A DNA stretch of 64,000 nucleotides from Euryodendron excelsum (Eukaryota; Streptophyta; Magnoliopsida; Ericales; Pentaphylacaceae), in contig CM065394.1 in assembly GCA_033060915.1 (NCBI GenBank), positions 24,958,501-25,022,500 of the forward strand, written 5' to 3'. Under the pieces are notes generated by a model. It saw nothing but the letters and a program-made list of their open reading frames with translations, was not told the origin of the DNA and searched no databases. Shown piece after piece: positions 21,181 through 32,540 of the stretch. Position 1 is the stretch's first letter, and the number at the start of each line of letters is the position of its first letter. A program made the translations under genes and the position numbers.

Positions 21181-22580
21181 ACTCTCTCATTCATTCTTCT
21201 CTGCACTTCTTCAACTGGTTCTTTGAAGAAAGCCAATTTCCACTATTTAATCCACTCCAAAAACCCATTTCTCACAGACCCAATTGCTTCCTTTGCTTTT
21301 TGAAACTGTTTTCTGTAATACCCAGACGAGGATTCGGAGATATGAAAAGGTTCAACAGGAATTCCAATGATCCACCCAAAGATCCTGGAAACCACGCCCT
21401 TTCCCGGGCTCCGGAGACCCAATGTGGGTTGAATCCATTGAAGTTGATGGGGTTTTCGTCGCTTGTTTGATGGGCCTTTCGGTTCTGTTTTCAGTCTCTC
21501 CGATTCTGAGCGACCCACCTTCGGATAGCATGTGGGTTGGTGGTGGTGCTGAAGCTAGGGTTCTTGAAGTAAAGCCTCAACAAGAAGGTACTTATATTTT
21601 GATTGTTTGTGGTTATTCATTTCATGGGTTTTATATTTTTCTTTCATTCGATGAAATAGATTTTCTGTTTTTGCCTTTAGCATTTCTGATCTGGTTTACT
21701 TTTGTAGTTAATTTTCTGTTTTGAAAAATTAGAGTTTGTGTGTTACCTAATCTTAGTAATACAAGATTTTACGAGAAAATTTTCAATGTAATTGTGATCA
21801 CAAGCCAATTAAATCATGCTAAATGCTTAAGGTTTTATTCTAATCACCTAAAATTAAGGAGATATTACTGCTGATGTGTCAGAATGATTAGGATTTCAGC
21901 ATGTTCATTTGGCATGATTAGATTGGTTTGGGATACCACGTCAGCAATCACCGTTGCATTGAAAATTTTCGCAGATTTTACTTGTTGGGTTTGTTCACTA
22001 ATGCATTATTTAATGCTGAGAGAAGGTATCAAAACTTCGCGCGGAAAAAAAGAAGTCATGAAAACTAAATAATTTGAATAGTAGTTTCTAGCAGATATTA
22101 TGTTTTTTGTCAGTGGTGTAGTTAAGAACAACTTTACATGGGTAATTGGCAATGTACTTGTTTATGATCATGATTTAGGCAACATGACTAAATGCTAGTT
22201 GAAATTAATTCGATTTCTATTTTAGGTTGCTTCACAAATTGAACTCTATTTGTTTGAGCTATTAATCCCAAAATTTATTGCAATGAAGACGCAAGATATG
22301 TGAACTTAAAAAATAATCCTTGATTCCCATGAGTTTATGATAAACGCACATTCAGGGGGTGTCACTTGCGAAGTAGAATGTAATCCTTTAACCTCAAAAA
22401 ACATTTAAACTTTAATTGAACCATTAGTCACTTAAGGAGTTTTGCTTGTGTTACATCTATCCCCGAATGGGAACAGGGCAGTTCTCCAAGGCTGCTGTTC
22501 CTGACAAGGAACAGAGTAAGGCCTTTACCTTTCTTACTATATAGCAATAACCCCCCGACGGGAGATAGGACAGTCAGTAT

Positions 22581-22604
22581 CCCCCCAAGGGGGATTGAGG
22601 GGGG
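22581..22604. other. C-run/G-run hairpin or G-quadruplex candidate in the pseudogene intron
   Basis: C6 (22581-22586) is followed by G5 (22589-22593) and G6 (22599-22604), so the C-run can pair with either G-run. Another C6 lies at 22551-22556. Very unlike the surrounding AT-rich intron. Confidence 0.6.
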
Positions 22605-22819
22605 TTACCGTACCGATCTAACTTACTGTCTGAGATAACAATCTTAACTGACCTATGGGATTTTATGGATCTCAGTATAGATTTCACTTGTAGGGCAAAT
22701 ATCTGACTAGACTTCTGAAAACTAGCTTTCGTTCTGTTCCTAGATGACCAAAATATCAAGAGCTCTTGGAATATATACCAAAATGTGCATTCATCAAGGA
22801 AATAATGTAGCCTTAAAAT

Positions 22820-23016
22820 AGCCACCCACAAGGTGGCCCAGTGGTAAGGGCGAGCAAAAGATTGTGTAGTGAGGTGCACGGTCTCGGGTTCGATTCCTCT
22901 TGGGATTAAACTCGTTATTTAAGTGGGGTGTCGTGGCGGTAGGCTGTTGCGCTAGCTCCTTACAAGGGATTAGTCCCACTGAAAGTGGGAATACCTCTGT
23001 TAGCAAATAAATAAAT
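22820..23016 (+). mobile_element. tRNA-derived SINE (Au-like)
   Basis: A 197-bp body begins AGCCACCCACAAGGTGGCCC, with a pol III A box TGGCCCAGTGGT and B box GGTTCGATTCC. It continues through AAGTGGGGTGTCGTGGCGG and GGGATTAGTCCCACTGAAAG and ends in an (AAAT)n tail. This order matches what I recall of the plant Au SINE family. A perfect 20-bp duplication, AAATAATGTAGCCTTAAAAT, flanks it (22800-22819 and 23017-23036). It sits in the intron of the fucosyltransferase pseudogene in the same orientation. Confidence 0.88.
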
Positions 23017-25641
23017 AAATAATGTAGCCTTAAAATGTAGAGCGTAATTTTGATAAATGTTAGGCAGCTACTGGAGGCGCCAAAATTCTGTCAACATGGT
23101 TCCGTAATCACTCACCTCTTTGTTATTGTCATTACTTTAGCTTGGGCAAGTGGATGCTTGGATAACTGAATTATATTACCTGCTTTGGATAAAAATGAGT
23201 GTGTCCATAATGGGCAAGTAATTTCTAGCTCTCTTTCCAATTCGCAATGCAATCATTAAAATGGCCACAATCTATGTTGACATCTGATTTCTTGAGAGCT
23301 GTACACTCCCTAGCTAAGCTTTCACTTAGTTTAGGATTTGCACTGCCCCTGGCATCTGATTCTCCTTTCTTTCCATTCCAAACATCTGTTTTGTGTATAA
23401 ATTATAATATCAAGTAACGGACTTCAGCATTGTTTCACAGAAGCCTAAGGTGCTGCTTTGTTTTATGTCTGCTGAAGCCCTTGGGGCAACTTTCATCTTT
23501 AAGCTTAGAATTGGTATACTACTAAGAAACACCAGTTAATATTTTTTTTGATTACTCAGTGAACTAGTATTTCTTTTGATATATTTAATTGCATAGTAGT
23601 TGTTTCTGCTACTTTCTACATGCTTTCAGACTTGCAAGTTGCACAATCAGTTCTTCCAAATTTGGTATTGGATCTAATGAGTTTGAGTTGTTGTACCATT
23701 GCCTGTGTTTGTTTGGAACATGATGGGGGTCATTAGGATAGCAAATAAAAAATTTGGTGGTCCATTTAACTTTCACGCTTTTCATGTTTCCATTCCTATT
23801 CGAAATTTTGCAGTTGGATTTCAAAACAAAGTAAATGCCAATATAAAACATGATTCCTTTACAAATACTTTTATCTATCATAGAATCTGTTATTTTGACC
23901 ACGCATATAACTTGCCTTTTCCTTTCAATCTCCCTGGAATTGTTGGCAATAGATCCATATTAATCATGATCTGCTTTGTGTTCAATTACTATTTTTCCTT
24001 TAAAATGACATATTTGCACTAAAAAAATGTGTGTTAATCTACTTTTTTTAGTTATTTTATTTGGAAACGATTTACTCACCACAGAAAAGAGAAAGAAAAA
24101 AACTACATATTTCCTATTCAACTTGAATTCTTGTTTGGCTTCTCAGGTTTTAATACATAAATTAAGTACTAAAACATAATCTCTCTTCTTTCTTTTTTAG
24201 TTATGGGTTCAGAAGATGATTCTTCTTGGCCTGTCGAGGTGCCTAAAGATAACTACTTGGCAGCCTTCTTGCTGTTGGATTTGATGAACGATCTTGTCTC
24301 AGTAGATACAACTCAGTACTTAATGCAAAGCACTAAGCCACAAACCTTCTTCTTACCTCATCTCCAGTTTACGAAGTTATGAAGCTCTCCATAAACGATG
24401 TGGACCCTTTACAGAAGTTTATAATAAAACCTTGGAGCAACTAAAGTCTGGCCAACAAACCAGACCCTCTGACTGTAACTATGTCGTATGGATATCCTTC
24501 AGTGGTTTAGGGAACAGGATACTAACCCTGGCTTCTGCATTTCTTTACGCTCTCCTTACGAACCGGGTCCTGGTTGTTGACCGTGGTGTAGATATCAGTG
24601 ACCTCTTCTGTGAACCATTTCCTGATGTATCGTGGTTACTCCCCATAGATTTCCCTGTTACTGCTCAGTTCAGTAGCTTCAATCAAAAATCAGTTCATAG
24701 TTATAGGAACATGCTGAAGAATAAATCAACTCCGACAGCAGTGCCGCCTTTCGTGTATCTCCATCTGGCCCATGATTACGATGACCAGGATAAGCTTTTC
24801 TTCTGTGACCAAGATCAGACTTTTATCCAGAAAGTAACTTGGTTGATTATGAAGACAGATAACTACTTTATCCCATCTCTCTTTTTGATCCCATCTTTTG
24901 AGCAGGAATTAAGAAATCTCTTCCCGGAAAAAGAAACGGTTTTCCACTTCTTGGGTTGGTACCTCTTCCACCCTACAAATCAGGTATGGGGGCTTATTTC
25001 CAGGTACTATCAAGCATATTTAGCTAAAGCAGATGAAAGAATAGGCATCCAGATCAGTCTTTGATACAGGAGCTGGGCCATTTCAACATGTTTTGGATCA
25101 AATCCTAGCTTGTACCTGGAAAGAGAATCAGCTACCTGAAATCGATCCCCAGGAGCATATCATCAGCCCACCCGGAAAGCAGAACACGAAAGCCGTTCTG
25201 ATGACATCTTTAAGCTCGGGGTACTTTGAGAAAGTGAGGGACATGTATTGGGATCATCCAACTATGACCGGGGAGGTTATCAATATTTACCAGCCTAGTC
25301 ACGAAGGGTATCAACAAACCGGGAAGCATATGCACAACATGAAGGCATGGGCAGAAATGTATCTACTGAGCTTGACCGATAAGCTGGTCACAAGCTCATG
25401 ATCCACTTTCGGCTACGTTGCTCAGGGTCTCGGAGGGTTAAAACCGTGGATCCTCTACAAGCCTGAGAACTAGACGGCTCCTGATCCACCTTGTCGTCGA
25501 GCCATGTCAATGGAACCTTGTTTCCATGCCCCTCCCTTTTATGACTGCAAGAAGAAGACAGGGATCGACAGGGGTGCACTTGTTCCTCATGTGAGGCACT
25601 GTGAAGATATGACTTGGGGTCTTAAGTTGGTTGATCAGTAG

Positions 25642-26720
25642 AAAAGTGTTTTAGGCATGCATGTTGTTTTAATGTTCACTTATCATTATGATTTCTTGTA
25701 AGTATTCTTGTAAAGTAAACTCAGAAAATTTTATAATATGCTTAAACGACTCTTAGAAACTCTCGTGTGGTCTCATTGCTGTAACTGGAGATTGTTGGCA
25801 TAGCTGCTGCTGCTGTGTTCTTGTTATAAGGGTTTGATATATGGAATTTACATACATCAGGCATCAGTGAAAAGGGCTAGCTACATCCCTGTGTGATGTC
25901 TGAAAACATGAGTAGGGATGGCAACGGGTTAACACTAACTCAATACAAAATTGAAAAAGAAACAGCATAAAACTGAAGAATAAGAAGTAACATCAGAATC
26001 CTATTATTTACTTATATATTAAAAATATTTTGTATAAATAAATATAATGTATATTTAGAGATTTGATAATATAATCAGCAGGTTGGGTAACTTAAACCCT
26101 ACCTCATCTTGAACCTACATCGGATTATGTTTTTTTTCCCATACCTCGCCCCTAATGTGTTTATTCATACCCAAATGGTCCAAACCCTTCCTTTTAGGAG
26201 TAGGATGAAACTGAGTTCAAGTTTTTCGGATCCAATTGTCATCCTTAAACATGAGCCAAACGAGTAGGATGCAGATCACCAAGTGAGCACACCTAACCCA
26301 GAGGAAGAAACCAAGCCATTGCAAACCTGCGCGACCTTCCCTCCGACAATGCGGCTGCCAAGACCGTCTAGTAGTTCATACGGGGAAAAATCCCAACAAC
26401 TTGGTAATCCTACCGATTATGATAGGAAGTCCAGAAAGTTTTTAACAGAGCTAGGGTAATCCCACAACTGAAACCATTTACAGTCTCAAGTTATGGGTGT
26501 CATTGTTATGTTATCATCAGAACTCACCCTTTCTCTGAAGAAGGTTGTCATTGGCTGTGGTTGACACCACCATGTTGATCAGATTTAAAAATGGAAAAAA
26601 GGATCAAACAAACTAATTATGAAAACCTTCAACACAGCGAAAATAACAACTCCACAAGAGTTTTATCCTCCTCCTCGACAACAAAATACCGTTAATATGC
26701 TATTAATAGTCTCAATTGAT

Positions 26721-26769
<49 letters not shown>

Positions 26770-27055
26770 GATTTGACTATTCTAGATGTAAGTATGTGCA
26801 TGAGGTATTATGTTCCTCCTCTCACCATTTCCATAGAAACATGCATGCCAAACCTTGATTGTCTAGTGATTTTTAACAGAAAGTGGACTACAGTGAAAAC
26901 CAAAACCAACAGTTATTGTACAATAGTCATAGTAAAGACAACTGCAAATTTATGATGCCGCCATCAGGCCAAGTCCCAGACAAACAAACACACAATGTTC
27001 CTTCGACTGTCATGGTTGCTAATTTGGCACAGCCTCATTTGAATGCCGGCTTCTA
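25642..27055. other. Intergenic region between convergent genes
   Basis: Contains the 3' flank of the fucosyltransferase pseudogene and the 3'UTR side of the parvulin gene. A (GA)n microsatellite lies at 26724-26762. No further gene supported. Confidence 0.5.
26724..26762. repeat. (GA)n microsatellite
   Basis: About 19 uninterrupted GA units, followed by ATAGAGAGAT. Confidence 0.95.
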
Positions 27056-28227
27056 TCAGTTCTTCCGCCCTTCAGACAAGATAATATGGTAACCATGGCT
27101 GTACAATCAAAAGTGTAGTGAAGTTAGCTAGCCCGAGCAATATGAAAAGTATAAGATTGAGTTAAAAGAGCTGGTTAGCAGGTTTACAGTGCAAAATCAG
27201 GATTTAAAAAAAAACCCTACGTTGATTTAAATGGTGCGCTAGTAACTCCCACAGGTGTGTTAAAGGCAACATCCTGGAATGGGCCAGCCATCTTGCCGCG
27301 CGGAAACCATCCCAGGTCTCCACCCTTCTTCCCTGATGGACACTCTGAATATTCTGCTGCTAGCTGGAAAAAAGACACAGAAAAGCAGCTCGGAGATAAA
27401 TGTAAGCCTAATAGTTCAATGTTTTTGAAACAATATCTCGGCCAAAAATTCTCTTTAGCAGAATTTAGGGAGGACAGTGACAATCATTTCAGTTACTTGC
27501 GAGCATGTTTGTATGCATGTACATAATCAGGTGTATTTTGTTTCCAGGGGCCAAGGTTTTCTAAGGTTAGTACCTCAAGAACTGTTGTACTTACCATTAA
27601 GTTTAAGAGATCATGCATACTTAGAAAAAATTTATTGAAAACATTTAGTTAGCCAAGTGAAAATTATGAACTCCTTGGATGCATAAATAGAAACAACTTA
27701 TTAGACAATTGAAGTAGTTATCAAGGGAGACACTTCAAATGTTAGTATGATCATAAATTATTCCAAAAAGATAAAGAGTCAATAGGATTATTTACTGTCA
27801 ATAGGAAAAAATAAAAAAATCCTCATAACATAGTAGGTTAATATGCTTGAGAATTCACCTTAGCGAACTCAGCTGGTGGAACTTTATCTCCATTACTAAG
27901 CCAGCCATCTTGTAGCTTCTTGTAGGCTTCGTTAATCTTCCCTTGCTTCTCACATAAGATATGCCTTGCTAAAAAACGATCCAAAACCAGAGTCAAATCA
28001 GGAGACTAAACATACCATATAAATCGCAGTTAAAACAACATAGAAGCTCCTGAAAAGCAGAATAATGGGAGGAAACCACCTTTGACATATGTGCAGGTGC
28101 CAAGCTCATTGGCCTTCCCTCCTTTACCTTTACCTTTGCCTTTCGAAGCACCATCATCACTTCCACCCGCTGCCTGTTTTCCCTTGCCCTTCCCTCCCGA
28201 CTCCTTGGGCTTTGCATCTTTACCCAT
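27056..28227 (-). CDS. Parvulin-type peptidyl-prolyl isomerase, Par14/Pin4 type
   Basis: Small parvulins of this type catalyse cis-trans isomerisation of prolyl bonds; the human homologue Par14 is nuclear/nucleolar and linked to ribosome biogenesis. Four exons on the minus strand: 28227-28080, 27968-27859, 27363-27221 and 27098-27056. All joins keep frame with GT/AG, giving 147 residues, the normal length. Residues 1-40 are a basic Gly/Lys/Ser-rich tail (GGKGKGKQ, KGKGKGGK) as in Par14. The PPIase fold follows: CTYVKARHILCEKQGKINEA, WLSNGDKVPPAEFAK, AAEYSECPSGKKGGDLGWFP, GKMAGPFQDVAF, PVGVTSAPFKSTHGYHIILS and terminal EGRKN. It lacks the WW domain of Pin1 proteins. No disabling change seen. 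Confidence 0.94.
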
Positions 28228-28234
28228 GACTCAA

Positions 28235-29581
28235 CCTTGAACATAAAACCACAATACGAAGACCTTCTTAATGAAGGAGTGAATGGAAGAGCTTAAAACC
28301 ACACAACAGGAAACAACAATTGCTTAGCCATTATCCAATTAAAATGAGCATTATTACATGAATAATGATGTGTTCAGCAAAAGATTTGCTATTTGCTTGA
28401 GGTCATTCCGGAGAAATATCACTTTGTAAAATGGACAACAATCTACAAGAATGAGGATAAAAAAAAAGTGTGGCTGAGCCAGTACCGAAAGAAAAAAACA
28501 TAGAAGAACAAAATATGGAGAACACCCCCGTAAACAAAAAATGCAGCCAAGTTGAACAAAAACTCAAAAACAATGAGAGCAATGGACTACAAACAAAAGA
28601 ATTTTTTATTTTTTTTGCAGAGCTGGCAAAGGAAATCAACAGTTGTGAGATAATTAATGGTCTTTAACATCTAATGATCACTCCAATTACATCAGTATAC
28701 ACAAAATAGTCAAACATGATGCACAATTCTAGAAAGGAAGACCATTACAAAAATATTGCAACTTATTAATCCAGGATACACAAATACAAGAGCTAATAGT
28801 GTGTTTGGAACAAAATTAAAAAATAATGGTGGTATAACATACCATTATAGCACCATTATAGTCTAGTAAAAAGGAAATGTGGCCAAACTAAGCCAGCAAG
28901 TGTCATAGCACCAATATAGTCTAAACATTATCGAATTTCCCAATCCATATCTAAATTTTCCCCAGTCCAATAATACCTAATCTCCCGTTTTCATTAGATG
29001 TAAATCTCCCAGTTTTTGAGAAATATTCCTAGCAGTTCTAAAATTACAGCACATTCCACCCCTACCAAAACATTCATTTCGTCTCTCTCTCTCTCCTGCA
29101 ATCTCCTCATTGTTCTCAACTAGCTCCTCCAGTGCACACAAATGCCCAAACCCCAAAACATTTTGTCACTGTCGACAGTTCGCTCCAAAAATTGAATATT
29201 GATTAGGTAATCCTAAACATATATGGAAACAGTGGCAATTTCTCATAGAAACATATGTTGCAAATGAAACCACACCAACGAGATAAGACTACATGTTAGT
29301 GTGTTCAAACATAACCAAACAGGGAACCCAGAATTAAAACCAGGATAGAAAGCCCGCAGAGCTATACTACCACCGTCTCAAGCGCGAATCCCCCCCGATA
29401 TTTACATACATATATACACATGTTTCTTCGTGTGTGTGGCTTTACGAAACGAAACCCAGAAGCAGAATTCACATGTGCCTACTAATTTAAAGCGGAATAT
29501 AGGGAGTGACCCAGAGATTATAAGTAAAAGGGGGGCAGAATTCAGAATGAAGTGATGCGATCAATGAGTTGGGTATTTACC
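28235..29581 (-). other. Probable 5'UTR intron of the parvulin gene
   Basis: On the minus strand a donor AAAG/GTAAAT sits at 29580, after a leader-like segment (about 29670-29582). An acceptor TTCAAG lies just 8 bases before the start ATG (exon resuming at 28235). If both are used, the gene has a roughly 1.35-kb leader intron, common in plant housekeeping genes. The interval has no other gene. A T/C-rich stretch lies near 29081-29096. Confidence 0.5.
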
Positions 29582-29689
29582 TTTAATTCGATTTAGGGCT
29601 CTGCAAGAAAACTGGATATGATAGCACAGCTACGGGGGCTAATGTCAGTCTGCGAAGAAGGCGATTATTCGATGGGTCTCTAGTACCCA

Positions 29690-30655
29690 TGCCAAATTAC
29701 AAAGTTGCCCTTCCTTTTACCTCTCTACGAAAACTGCCCTTCGTTGACTTGAAAACTATATAAATGTCTTCATTTTTTACCTCACTCTTTTGTGTTTTTT
29801 GTTTTTATTTTTTTTTAAGGTAGGGAAAATCTCCAAAGGAGACCACACCATAATATGATGTTTTTTGGGTTATGCTGTCACGGGTTAACTGATGTGCATG
29901 TTAACTAATGATCTCTCAGGTCTCATCAAAGAGAGGCTATATAATTTTTGTATAGTAAATATTAGATATTTTGAATCACCCACAAGTTACATGTATTAAT
30001 TAAGCTAGGAGCATTCCATGTGAAAATTCAACTAGGATGTTTTAGTTTACAGTTCAGCCCATGTTTTATTCTATGGAATTATTCTATATGTGTTTATTTT
30101 ATTTTGTTGTGTATTCTTTTAAATTAATTACATTTTTTATCTTTACAATTTACACATCACTCTACTTTGTCCTTATTCTTTAAATCATGATAGTTAATTC
30201 CTTACACTTTTAGTCAAGTTACAATGCCACTCTCCTATAAAATATCATCTACTAGAATGACAAAAAATAATCACTTGGCGATCATTCATGCATTTTTGAA
30301 GGCATAAAAGTAATTCACTTTTTGCTTCCTTCAACAAAAACTTCTCTTCTTTTCTCTCTTCTTTACTTTTTTCCTGACAAGTAACCATTATCACCAACTC
30401 ACCTCGGTTTTGCAAGTCCACTATCCTACTGTTACCACTGTTACCCAAAACTTCTCCCCCTCTCTACAAACCCCATTCCACTGTCACCCAAACCATCTAA
30501 AACATTGAAAGATAAGGGTTCTGCCCTTCACCCAAGCCACATGTAGAGTTATATATACATATACATACTATACATACATATATATGTATATATCTTTTCA
30601 ATGCAGTAATATATATATAAATATATATAACTCTATCTCCCTCATGATTTCAAAT
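29690..30655. other. AT-rich intergenic region
   Basis: No gene seen. Contains an AT microsatellite-like stretch (about 30550-30630, TATATACATATACATAC and similar) directly next to the arogenate dehydrogenase pseudogene fragment. Confidence 0.5.
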
Positions 30656-30677
30656 TTTTTTTTGGTAACAATTCCTC

Positions 30678-30732
30678 AATCCATTGCATCTTATTGTACA
30701 TAAACAAGAATAACAATAAGATGCAATGGATT
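30678..30732. repeat. Perfect 20-bp inverted repeat at the LINE 5' junction
   Basis: The left arm 30678-30697 lies in the arogenate dehydrogenase fragment. The right arm 30713-30732, ACAATAAGATGCAATGGATT, is its exact reverse complement. The 15-base loop contains most of the target-site duplication. The right arm straddles the LINE start. Confidence 0.95.
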
Positions 30733-32060
30733 TCTCTGTGGATGGATTGGTGGTGTGGAGAGAGATCTCTTGCTGAATCAGCACCTGGACCCCATGTAAA
30801 TGTTGATTCCAAAATGAGTAGTATTATTGATGAAAATGGAGATTGGGATCTTATCTCAATCCAAAGTTTTTTGTCACCAATAGAGATTGAGAATATTCAG
30901 AAAACAAGCCTCTCCAGGTTTGTATCATTTACTGATACCCCACGATGGACTGGCACTTCCAATGGTAAGTTTTCGACTACTACTGCTTATGATATGTTAT
31001 CTATTCAAAATTTGAATTAGCAAAATTTGAAATGGATTTGGAAATTAAAAATTCCTCCAAAACTAAAGATCTTCATTTGGAAAGAGAGGCATGGTAAACT
31101 GCTAACCAACCAAATGAGGATGATTAGAGGCCTTGACTTTGTAGGTCTCTGCCCTAGGTGTACTTGCTCTACTGAGACTTTAAGTCATTTATTTAGAGAC
31201 TGCCACAAGACTAAGGATATATGGCTCTCTGTTGAAGGGGTTATGTGGTACTCCACAGGAAGAGGACAACCTATCCTTGATTGGATTGATCATAATGTTG
31301 GTGATGAGGTCACTAGTCATGGATCTCTTCCTTGGAGTACTCTTTTTACTACCATTATTTGGCAAATCTGGAAATATAGGAATCTGGAAGTTTTTGAGAA
31401 TAAAATGAGTGAAACTCAACTTAGTATCTCTTAGGCTACAAAGTATTCTAAAGATATCATTGATGCCTCTCTAATACATGTGACCAACAACATGCGTAGC
31501 ACTAGACTAATTAGTTGGCTATCTCCTGGTGCAGGAAAAATCAAGTTAGACACTGATGGATACTCAAGAGGAAACCCTGGCTTAACTGGGTTTGGTGGGC
31601 TCTTCAGGGATGAAGGAGGTAGATGGCTCCATGGCTACTACGGGAAACTAGATGAGTGCACTAGCATCGAAGCCGAGTTTTGGAAAATTTATCGAGGACT
31701 GACTATCGTGTTTGACAAAAGGGATGATTGACATAGCAGTGGAGGCTGATTCGGAAGAAGCAATCAAGCTTATTTAGGCAGGAGATATTCAGACCTATCC
31801 ATAAAGAGCACTAATTGAGGATTCCAAGTTTTTGCTTAGAAGATGTATGAGCACAATTCATCATACCCTGAGAGAAGGGAACTTTTGTGCTGATAAACTA
31901 GCTAATATGAGAACAGACCAGAATAATAGGCTTGTAATTTTTGAAGATCCTCCTGATGGTTTGGGCAGGTTACTAGTTGGCGATATGGTGGGGATAACTT
32001 ATGAGAGGAGTTAGTGTGTAGTTGTACTTGTTTCCGATGTACCCAAAAAAAAAAAAAAAA
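30716..32060 (+). mobile_element. 5'-truncated LINE with RNase H domain, inserted in the TyrA pseudogene
   Basis: A 1.35-kb non-LTR element fragment. It encodes, with stops and a frameshift, the end of a reverse transcriptase polyprotein (GKFSTTTAYDML), a zinc-binding RT domain (LKWIWKLKIPPKLKIFIWK... LCPRCTCSTETLSHLFRDC) and an RNase H domain (IKLDTDGYSRGNPG; Glu in SIEAEFW; VEADSEEAIKLI after a frameshift near 31728; CADKLAN). It ends in a poly(A) tail. The 14-bp target duplication AAACAAGAATAACA flanks it (30702-30715 and 32061-32074). Stops after LSIQNLN and LSIS show it is dead. Confidence 0.88.
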
Positions 32061-32540
32061 AAACAAGAATAACACAAATTAGATCTATAACCTGTAATAT
32101 TCTCCACCAAATTCAACAGATTATCAATCATTTTGTGGTGATCGAAGTCCTCCAACTTGAACAACTCCTGAATCCTCCCCACCATACGGATTAGGAATTG
32201 TGCCCCATCCACGCCGATACATAAACGACTAGTGTAGTACAATTTAATCTTTGCATTGACAATGAGCGAATTGAAGAACCTTTCAGTTGAGCTTGGCGGT
32301 GATGTCCGTTCGTCAGATCCAAGTGGTTGAGCACGATGCGGTTCTGGCAAACTAGGGCTTTAGGGAGAAATTGGGCAAAGTTGCCAAAGCCGATGATGTT
32401 GATTTTCAATTTTGAGATTTGTGGAACTGGTTGGCGATATGGGTGCAAAGAACGGGGTGGGTTTTGGTAGTGGAGGTGTCGGGTTTGGGTCGTGTCGGAG
32501 TTGAGCGAGGGCCGAGGGTTGACACAAGGGGCAGAGAGTA

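Larger units (their letters stand above)
21342..25641 (+). pseudogene. Galactoside 2-alpha-L-fucosyltransferase (GT37, FUT1-like) pseudogene
   Basis: The parent family adds alpha-1,2-fucose to xyloglucan galactose in the Golgi. Exon 1 (21342-21587) encodes MKRFNRNSNDPPKDPG and a signal-anchor stretch (VFVACLMGLSVLFSVSPIL). Exon 2 (24201-25641) encodes the catalytic domain, with NYVVWISFSGLGNRILTLAS, DLFCEPFPDVSWLLP, FVYLHLAHDYDD, NQVWGLISRYYQAYLAKADE, YQPSHEGYQQTGKHMHN and a C-terminus ending GLKLVDQ. The two exons are joined by a 2.6-kb intron with GT/AG ends. Lesions: a frameshift in exon 1 near 21455, a 1-bp deletion near 24250, a second frameshift near 24323, a frameshift near 25055 (after ERIGIQI), and two nonsense codons where Trp (TGA at about 25399) and Gln (TAG at about 25471) are expected. 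At least six disabling changes make a functional product very unlikely. Similarity remains high elsewhere, so decay is fairly recent. Confidence 0.88.
30657..32500 (-). pseudogene. Arogenate dehydrogenase (TyrA-type) pseudogene, split by a LINE
   Basis: The parent enzyme makes tyrosine from arogenate in plastids. Upstream of the LINE on the minus strand (about 32450-32075) are KLKINIIGFGNFAQFL, the Rossmann GxGxxA motif, then SLSMQRLNCTTLVVYVSA, which matches the family's QRLKxxTLFVDVLS segment. After a frame change comes GAQFLIRMVGRIQELF and LLNLVENITG, matching the C-terminal helical domain. Across the LINE the frame resumes at 30715 with LFMYNKMQWIEEL, matching the conserved LYYGLFMYNxNAMEQL. 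The central catalytic part is missing and the 3' end is lost into AT-rich DNA. Fragment identity rests on several ordered motifs; it cannot make an active enzyme. Confidence 0.75.

Noticed and set aside
22820..22920. A nuclear tRNA gene
   Set aside because: A and B boxes are present, but no full cloverleaf or CCA-side pairing is seen. The body, tail and 20-bp duplication identify a SINE.
21342..25641. A functional fucosyltransferase gene
   Set aside because: Several frameshifts and two nonsense codons inside conserved motifs. Accepting it as functional would require sequencing errors at every site.
28403..28667. Overlapping ORFs in the parvulin leader region
   Set aside because: Low-complexity, antisense to each other, and inside the probable 5'UTR intron.
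28799..28900. A MITE with GTGTTTGG...CCAAACTA ends
   Set aside because: The terminal match is short and imperfect and no target duplication was found, so it is not listed as a feature.
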